Origin: Frankia sp. AgB32
Lineage (GTDB): Bacteria > Actinomycetota > Actinomycetes > Frankiales > Frankiaceae
DNA: 54,832 nt
Assembly: GCF_023243045.1 (NCBI RefSeq)
Contig: NZ_JALKFX010000041.1
Coordinates: forward strand, 1-54,832
Direction: 5' to 3'
Shown here: positions 49,670 through 54,832 of the stretch, piece after piece
How positions within the stretch are numbered: the first letter of the stretch is position 1
How the letters are laid out: every line of letters starts with the position of its first letter
Notes under the pieces: model-generated
What the model was told of the DNA's origin: nothing
The model's database searches: none
The model's input: the letters and a program-made list of their open reading frames with translations, nothing else
Program-made: the position numbers and the translations under genes

Positions 49670-51973
49670 GTGGAGCACGTCGGGGGCGAATCGGTTTCGA
49701 GCTACGATTTTCTTATCAGCTTTGACCGGGAGGTCGAAGCCTGGGCGCACTGGATCGCCTGGCAGATCGAGGACACCATGCCTGTCAACGGGCAGGCGGC
49801 GCGGTGCTTCTTCGAGGGCTGGGACGTCGTCCCAGGTGCGAGCACGATCGGTGCCATCGACGAGGCCCTGCGCCAGTCGACCCGGGTGGTGCTCGTCCTC
49901 TCGCCCAGCGCGATGTCGCCCGACGCGGGCAGCGGCGGCGCCTGGCAGGCGGCCTTGTCCAACCGGACCGAGGACGGTCTGCCCGCTGTCGTGCCGGTCA
50001 GGGTCATCGACGGCAGGCCCCGCGGAGTGCTTCAGAACCTGCGCTACGTCGACCTGGTCGGGTTGAGCGAGGCTGACGCGATCGTCGCTCTGCGGTCCGG
50101 ACTGGGCCACGCGGTGAGCGGCACGCGGCCGAAGTCGTCGGAGTCACCGCCCTTTCCTGGCCGGCCGGGGTTTCCCGGCGGGCCGGTCGCCGAGGGCGCG
50201 GCGAGCAACGACAGTCGTGCTCCGTCTCCGATGACGCCGGGCGGGATGGACCGGTCGGACGGCACGGTCCAGGCAGATGTGATCTCCGCTGCGGACACGG
50301 CCGGAGCCACCCGCCGGGCGGGCCCGGCCGACCGACCGCGACGCCGGAGGTGGCTACCTCCCGCCGCGGCCGTCCTCGTGGTGATCGTCGTCGCGACTGC
50401 GATCACCTACGTCCTGGAACACCGTGTCGGCAGTGTGGCCGTCGGGGGAACGCTCAACGTCGCCCTGGCACCAACCCGGACACCCGGTCCGAATCCGTTC
50501 ATGCCGGCGGTTGGAGATGATGTTTCGGGGGTGAAGCCGCCTACTGCGCACGGGAGTCGGGTGGCGAATACCCCGGGGCTGTTCGGCGGAACCCGCGACA
50601 ACGCCCGTTGTGACTCGTCGACGATGAAGACCTTTCTCCATAAGCATCCGGATCTTCTCGCGGCCTGGTCCGCTGTTCTCGGTATCAAGCCGGCTGGCCT
50701 TGACGATTACGTGCGAGGGCTGACTCCGGTCACGCTCCGAGCCGACACCGCCGTCACCAACCATGGTTTCAAAAACGGTCGGGCCACCACCGTCCCGGCA
50801 ATCCTGCAGGCCGGCACCGCCGTCCTGGTCGACGCCCACGGCACGCCCGTCGTCAAGTGTTTCTGCGGCAACCCGCTGACGCCGCCGGTCCGTTACTCCA
50901 CCGCCGAGTACACCGGACCGAGGTGGTCCGGCTTCACCGAGAACAACGTGGTCAGCGTTCAGCCGGTGGCTGCCCCCGTCCGCGAGTTCGTGCTGGTCGA
51001 CACGCAGACCGGAAAGCCGTTCCAGCGAACGGTCGGAACCTCCGGAACTCAGGACCAGGACTACGCAGGGAAGGCCGGCGGCTGCGGCGGCGCGGGCACC
51101 AGCCCCGAGGGCGGGGGTCTCCAGCTCGTCGTGCTCTCCGGTGAACTGTCCTGTGCGGAGGCCCAGCGAGTGCTGGCCGCGTATCACGCGACTCCGCCGC
51201 AGGAGCAACAGGGATCGGGTCGTTATGCGACAGTCGACGGCTGGCAGTGCAATGTCCACAGTATTGCAGCGATCGAACAGGACGGCCGCGTGGATTTCTG
51301 TCAGCGCGGCAATGTAACCTTCGACACGGAGCGTGCGCTGACCGTATCGGCCGTATCGACCGGGCCGCTCACTCACCAATGGACCGGTGCGAGGCTCGCC
51401 GAAGCCCTGCTCCCCAGCGAGTTCTATTTCCCGGGAGTGTATTCTGGCGGCCCGTCCGGGCCGCTGTCCAGCGGGAACTCGGGTAGCACCATCGGTGCCC
51501 CGGCCGGCCCATCGACTGGCGGTGCCAAGATTGATTGCCAGTCGCTGACGCCGCAGGGAAACTCGGCGTTCTCGGCGTCGCCGAACAGCTTTCCAGGCGA
51601 AAACGCGAATGCCTACGTGGCGTATGTTTCCGACGCCGTCGGCTTCGCGACCGAGATAATGCAGTTCGCAACCGAAGCCGACGCTTCGAAACTCCTGGCG
51701 GCAGTTCGGGACGGGGTGCAGCGGTGCGCCGGCACCGAGAGCCGGGCCGCCAGGCCCGACGAGATATCCTTGGCCGCTGTGGACGGCTACCCGGCCGTAA
51801 GTTACCGGATCTATTCAGACGCAACGCAACGGGTTCTGTTTGTGGCCGACGGGGTGGATATCGTCTGTGTCACGGTGTTCCTTGGGGCCGACAACGTGGC
51901 GGAGCCCGCCAAGCCGACGCTGCCGGCCGCGGCGGACGCGATCATGGCTGGAATCGCTACCCTCGGCGGCTGA
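49670..51973 (+). CDS. TIR-domain receptor-like protein with TM helix and ectodomain
   Basis: A 767-residue protein. Residues 10-145 form a TIR domain (YDFLISFDREVEAWAHWIAW; VVPGASTIGAIDEALRQS; VVLVLSPSAM). The usual acidic residue near the Trp in the following helix is not seen: the sequence is GSGGAWQAAL, so NADase activity is doubtful. A Pro/Ser/Gly-rich linker (150-220) and basic RPRRRRW precede one transmembrane helix (230-249). Residues 265-600 resemble DUF6777 (NARCDSSTMKTFLHKHP; LTPVTLRADTAVTNHGF). A Ser/Gly linker leads to a PknH-like sensor domain (640-767). GTG 49670 is a tentative start. Confidence 0.8.
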   Translation: MEHVGGESVSSYDFLISFDREVEAWAHWIAWQIEDTMPVNGQAARCFFEGWDVVPGASTIGAIDEALRQSTRVVLVLSPSAMSPDAGSGGAWQAALSNRTEDGLPAVVPVRVIDGRPRGVLQNLRYVDLVGLSEADAIVALRSGLGHAVSGTRPKSSESPPFPGRPGFPGGPVAEGAASNDSRAPSPMTPGGMDRSDGTVQADVISAADTAGATRRAGPADRPRRRRWLPPAAAVLVVIVVATAITYVLEHRVGSVAVGGTLNVALAPTRTPGPNPFMPAVGDDVSGVKPPTAHGSRVANTPGLFGGTRDNARCDSSTMKTFLHKHPDLLAAWSAVLGIKPAGLDDYVRGLTPVTLRADTAVTNHGFKNGRATTVPAILQAGTAVLVDAHGTPVVKCFCGNPLTPPVRYSTAEYTGPRWSGFTENNVVSVQPVAAPVREFVLVDTQTGKPFQRTVGTSGTQDQDYAGKAGGCGGAGTSPEGGGLQLVVLSGELSCAEAQRVLAAYHATPPQEQQGSGRYATVDGWQCNVHSIAAIEQDGRVDFCQRGNVTFDTERALTVSAVSTGPLTHQWTGARLAEALLPSEFYFPGVYSGGPSGPLSSGNSGSTIGAPAGPSTGGAKIDCQSLTPQGNSAFSASPNSFPGENANAYVAYVSDAVGFATEIMQFATEADASKLLAAVRDGVQRCAGTESRAARPDEISLAAVDGYPAVSYRIYSDATQRVLFVADGVDIVCVTVFLGADNVAEPAKPTLPAAADAIMAGIATLGG

Positions 51974-51988
51974 TGGAGATCGCGGCCT

Positions 51989-52228
51989 GTGGGCAGGTTC
52001 GCGCGCTACGACATCGAGTCCGTGGCGGTGGCCGCCGGCGTCGACGTGTCCGCACGGTTGCGTGAGCTGCTGTCCCGCGCTCAGAAGGCGGTAACGGTCC
52101 GCGCCGATGTCGGCCACGACGCCGTGAAGGCGCTGACCGCTGTCGCTCTGACGCGACCAGGCGATGCCGCCACGCTGGATCCCGTCGTCGCCGTCAGCTG
52201 TGACGGCCTGCGCTGCGGGCTCACCTGA
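51989..52228 (+). CDS. Small hypothetical protein or fragment
   Basis: A 79-residue frame starting GTG 51989, 15 bp after the TIR gene: GRFARYDIESVAVAAGVDVS, RLRELLSRAQKAVTVRADVG. Composition is protein-like, with amphipathic helices, but no family recognised and no good ribosome binding site. It may be a fragment of a larger deleted gene, and it overlaps the AraC stop by eight bases. Confidence 0.4.
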   Translation: MGRFARYDIESVAVAAGVDVSARLRELLSRAQKAVTVRADVGHDAVKALTAVALTRPGDAATLDPVVAVSCDGLRCGLT

Positions 52229-53183
52229 CCTCGCCGCTGCGGGCACCCGGGGTGCCCGGGCTGTCCGGATCTTCGCTGGTCCGGTCAACGCGGCGGTACG
52301 CACCGGGGGCGAGGCCGTACTCCCGTTTGAACGCTTTGGCGAAGGCGAACTCGGACGTGTAGCCGACCTGGCACGCGACGGCGGACAGCGGTGCGTTCCG
52401 CTGCCGCAGCAGGCGGGCCGCGCTGGTCAGCCGCCACCGGGTCAGATAGGTCAGCGGTGGTTCACCGACCAGCGCGGTGAACCGGCGGGCGAACGTGGCC
52501 CGGGCGAGCCCGGCCTCGGCGGCCAACTGCGCGACCGTCCATGCTCGCGCCGGATCCTGATGGATGCGATGGAGGCTGGCACCGATCGCCGGGTCGGTCA
52601 GCGCCCGGCTCCAGCCGGTCGGATGGTCCTCCTGCCAGGCGCGCAGGATGTAGACGAGCAGGGCGTCGACCAGCGTGCTGATGATCGCCTCCGCGCCCGG
52701 CTCCTGCTCCTCGACCTCGGCGCCGAGCAGATCCACCGCGGTGTGCAGGCCGTGCCGGCGCCGGTTCGGCAGGTGCACCAGGTCGGGAAGCGTGGCCAGC
52801 AACGGATGCGGCCGGCGGGGATCGATCCGGTAGGCGCCGGAGAGCAGGACCGTTCGTGCTCCGGACGGAGAGCCGGCAAGGTGCTGGTGGCCGATCCGTC
52901 TGGTCTGCTGCCCGGGGTTCATGCGAAAGGCGACGGCCGGGCCGGCCGGGTCGTCGGCCAGGACGTGCTCACCGCCGCTGGTCAGCATCGCCACGTCGCC
53001 GGGTCGCAGTTCCAGCGGCGGCTCGTCGGCCCTCGTCAACCAGCAGGTGCCCTGCAGGACGACATGGAAGCCGAAGCCCTGGTTGCCGCCGAAGCGCAGC
53101 CCCCAGGGGGCGTGGGCCTGGGTGCGCGCGCACAGGGTCGGCCCGTTTTCCAGCACCGCGAGCACATCGGTGAGGACATCCAC
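52221..53183 (-). CDS. AraC-family regulator with cupin-type ligand domain
   Basis: A 320-residue AraC regulator. Residues 1-165 form the cupin_6-type sensor (HAPWGLRFGGNQGFGFHVVL; ELRPGDVAMLTSGGEHVLAD). Residues 205-305 are the two HTH motifs (WTVAQLAAEAGLARATFARR; LSAVACQVGYTSEFAFAKAF). GTG 53183 is the start. It diverges from the SDR gene and is a paralogue of the truncated AraC at the right end. Confidence 0.9.
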   Translation of the reverse strand: MDVLTDVLAVLENGPTLCARTQAHAPWGLRFGGNQGFGFHVVLQGTCWLTRADEPPLELRPGDVAMLTSGGEHVLADDPAGPAVAFRMNPGQQTRRIGHQHLAGSPSGARTVLLSGAYRIDPRRPHPLLATLPDLVHLPNRRRHGLHTAVDLLGAEVEEQEPGAEAIISTLVDALLVYILRAWQEDHPTGWSRALTDPAIGASLHRIHQDPARAWTVAQLAAEAGLARATFARRFTALVGEPPLTYLTRWRLTSAARLLRQRNAPLSAVACQVGYTSEFAFAKAFKREYGLAPGAYRRVDRTSEDPDSPGTPGARSGEVR

Positions 53184-53319
53184 CCGATGATCATATCTGG
53201 TCGAGATGCATGGTGAGCTTGTTGGACATGAATTCGGCGATATCAGGCATGGTCCGTCGCGCCTGGGCGGCACTACCGTGAAGATCGAAGCAGTCCCGGA
53301 CAGTAAGGATCGGAAACTC

Positions 53320-54120
53320 ATGGATCTGCAGTTGCGTGACAAACGGGCGCTGGTTACCGGCAGCTCCAGCGGTATCGGTCGAGCCATCGCGATCGGCCTG
53401 GCCGGGGAGGGCGTCGCCGTCGTGGTGCACGGCCGGGACGGCGAACGGGCGCGGGCCACCGCCGACGTCATCGTCACGGCCGGCGGAGCTGCCGCGGTGG
53501 TGGTGGGCGACCTGTCCGACGAGGCCGCCGCGACGCGGGTCGCCGCCGAGGCCACCGCGGCCTTCGGCGGCCTGGACATCCTGGTCAACAACGCCGGCGC
53601 GGCCTACGACGCCGGCTGGACCGGGGCCACCACCGCCGACTGGAGCGCCCTGTACGAGGCCAACGTCGCCACCGCGGTGCGCCTGATCCTCGCGCTGACC
53701 CCGCCGATGCGGGCGGCCGGGTGGGGGCGCGTCATCCAGCTCGGCAGCGCGGCGAACTCCTACCCGCTGCCGGTCCGGGCCGCCTACAGTGCGGCCAAGG
53801 CGGCGCTGACCAACCTCACGGTGGGCCTGGCCAAGGAACTCGCCGGCACCGGGATCACCTCGAACACCGTCAGCCCCGGCCCGACACTGACGGAGGGATT
53901 CCGGGAGTTCGCCGGCGTCTTCGCCAGGAGCCACGGACTCGACGACGCCGACGCTGCCATCCGCATGCTGATCGACGGCCCGCTGGCCAGCCCCGCGGCC
54001 CGGCTGACCACGCCGGCGGAGATCGCCGCCCTGGTGGCCTTCGTCGCCAGCCCGCTCGGCGCCTCCATCAACGGCGCCAACCTCCGCATCGACGGGGGAC
54101 TGATCCCCACGGTCAACTGA
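53320..54120 (+). CDS. SDR-family oxidoreductase
   Basis: A 266-residue classical SDR. The cofactor motif is VTGSSSGIGRAIAIGLAGEG, with HGRDGERARAT after it, NNAG near residue 88, and the catalytic Ser and YSAAKAALTNLT near 145-165. The C terminus is the usual INGANLRIDGGLIPTVN. ATG 53320 has AAGGA ten bases upstream; GTG 53278 is an alternative. It sits between two AraC genes and is probably controlled by one or both. Confidence 0.9.
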   Translation: MDLQLRDKRALVTGSSSGIGRAIAIGLAGEGVAVVVHGRDGERARATADVIVTAGGAAAVVVGDLSDEAAATRVAAEATAAFGGLDILVNNAGAAYDAGWTGATTADWSALYEANVATAVRLILALTPPMRAAGWGRVIQLGSAANSYPLPVRAAYSAAKAALTNLTVGLAKELAGTGITSNTVSPGPTLTEGFREFAGVFARSHGLDDADAAIRMLIDGPLASPAARLTTPAEIAALVAFVASPLGASINGANLRIDGGLIPTVN

Positions 54121-54150
54121 CCCGGTGGTTGTGCGGCGCCGAACCGCGCG

Positions 54151-54726
54151 TCAACCCGTCTGGACGGGACCGGGTGCTGTCTCGTGCCGGGCTCTGCTCC
54201 GGACGCGGTAGCGGCCGGGAGGGATGGCGCGGTCGCGGGAGAAGGCGCGGGAGAACGCGTACTCGGAGGTGTAACCGACGGCGCGGGCGATGACCTCGAT
54301 CGGGTCGTCGGTGTCGCGCAGCCGGCGGGCGGCCAGGTCCATGCGCCAGCGGGTGAGGTAGGCGGCCGGGGTCTCCCCGACCAGGGCGGGAAAGCGGCGC
54401 GCGAGGGTGGCGCGGGAGACGGCGACGTGGTCCGCGAGAGAGTGCAGCGTCCAGGCGCGGCCGGGGTCGGCGTGCAGGGCGGTGAGCGCCGCGCTGGCCA
54501 CGGGGTCGTTCAGGGCCCGCAGCCAGGAGGCCGACGGCCCGGCGGAGGTGGCCTGGAGCCAGGCCCGCAGCACATGGATGAGCAGGACATCCACGAGCCG
54601 GTCGAGCAGCGTGGTGGTGGCCGGCCCGGGCTCGGCGAGTTCGCCGGCGAGCAGCCGGACGGTGTCGGCGAGCGGGCCGGGGCCGGGGGGGGCGGGGGGG
54701 GCGGGGGGCCCCCCCCGGGGAAACAT
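54151..54726 (-). CDS. AraC-family regulator, 5' end lost in G/C block
   Basis: Only the C-terminal part is readable: LADTVRLLAGELAEPGPATT, then WTLHSLADHVAVSRATLARR and VIARAVGYTSEYAFSRAF, the two AraC HTH motifs. They match the AraC at 52221 closely. Upstream of about 54685 the frame runs into G/C homopolymers and the cupin sensor half is missing. The first residues of this frame (MFPRGGPPAPPAP) are artefactual. The true protein is probably about 300 residues. Confidence 0.8.
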   Translation of the reverse strand: MFPRGGPPAPPAPPGPGPLADTVRLLAGELAEPGPATTTLLDRLVDVLLIHVLRAWLQATSAGPSASWLRALNDPVASAALTALHADPGRAWTLHSLADHVAVSRATLARRFPALVGETPAAYLTRWRMDLAARRLRDTDDPIEVIARAVGYTSEYAFSRAFSRDRAIPPGRYRVRSRARHETAPGPVQTG

Positions 54727-54832
54727 CGCGGCCCGCCGCGAAGCCGATCAAAGAGCGGCGAGCACGACGGGCCGGCTCGTGGACCTAACGCACCACAATA
54801 AGAACCATTTGATCTTGGTTCAGGGACCCGAA
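54685..54832. other. G/C homopolymer block and contig tail
   Basis: Bases 54685-54724 are long G and C runs like those at 1-90. The tail after them (54725-54832) drops in GC and becomes AT-rich at the very end (CACAATAAGAACCATTTGAT). It matches no gene that I recognise and does not continue the AraC gene, so it may be joined incorrectly. Confidence 0.65.

Overview
The window reads as one contig of a very GC-rich filamentous-type actinobacterium. A Frankia-like (Frankiales) or related soil/plant-associated genus fits best. The evidence is the codon use, frequent GTG starts, an XRE/DUF397 pair, two predicted F420/flavin PPOX proteins, many TetR/HxlR/MerR/AraC regulators, and a TIR receptor with a DUF6777-like ectodomain. 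The genus is an inference. No rRNA, tRNA, CRISPR array, transposase or integrase was seen. Both ends are G/C homopolymer blocks, and the terminal genes (a glycosyltransferase and an AraC regulator) run into them.

Layout. 0.2-6 kb: an MGDG-synthase-like glycosyltransferase and an EamA-type transporter; then an NrtR-like Nudix regulator diverging, across two perfect palindromes, from an SPFH protein translationally coupled to a divergent NAD-kinase-like protein. 6-11 kb: a 52-residue small gene, a DUF397/XRE pair, flotillin with an NfeD-like OB protein, and a cupin. 11-20 kb: a PrmC-related methyltransferase, an FAD monooxygenase, tyrosinase with a His-rich cofactor-like protein, proline iminopeptidase, SDR, and TetR/oxidoreductase. 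20-29 kb: a GlxA-type regulator, a DHFR-like reductase, a radical SAM/SPASM maturase coupled to a proline-rich candidate precursor, VOC, YciI, SnoaL, TetR, HxlR, DUF899 and DJ-1 genes. 29-31 kb: a YdjG/YdjI-like zinc-ribbon plus SPFH pair. 31-39 kb: MerR/aldo-keto reductase, TetR/nitroreductase, HxlR/F420-reductase-like pair, secreted lipase and cupin. 39-42 kb: a membrane-anchored GH53 galactanase diverging from a GT2 cellulose-synthase-like enzyme. 42-47 kb: a zone of gene fragments, a 26-bp minisatellite, a PhyH protein and a cysteine-peptidase-like protein. 47-54.8 kb: a PPOX protein, TetR/quinone reductase, a TIR receptor-like protein and AraC/SDR.

Two themes stand out. First, most of the window is a string of small regulator plus oxidoreductase modules, and six of the intergenic regions hold a clear palindromic operator. 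Two genes have textbook MerR promoters (19-bp spacer) whose predicted start is the start codon itself. Second, an unusual number of genes are internally deleted or truncated between intact neighbours: zinc-type alcohol dehydrogenase, SDR, DUF4143 ATPase, cupin and HxlR tails, MarR, epoxide hydrolase, RBBP9-like hydrolase, dienelactone hydrolase, and perhaps the start of the proline iminopeptidase and part of the PhyH protein. At least one junction sits on a 7-bp microhomology. Either the genome is eroding by short-repeat deletion or the assembly has many small deletions.

The best candidates for undescribed systems are the TIR-TM-ectodomain receptor (49.7-52.0 kb), the Nudix/SPFH/NAD-kinase-like module (2.9-5.8 kb), the proline-rich peptide plus radical SAM pair (22.7-24.3 kb) and the GT2/GH53 polysaccharide pair (38.5-42.1 kb).
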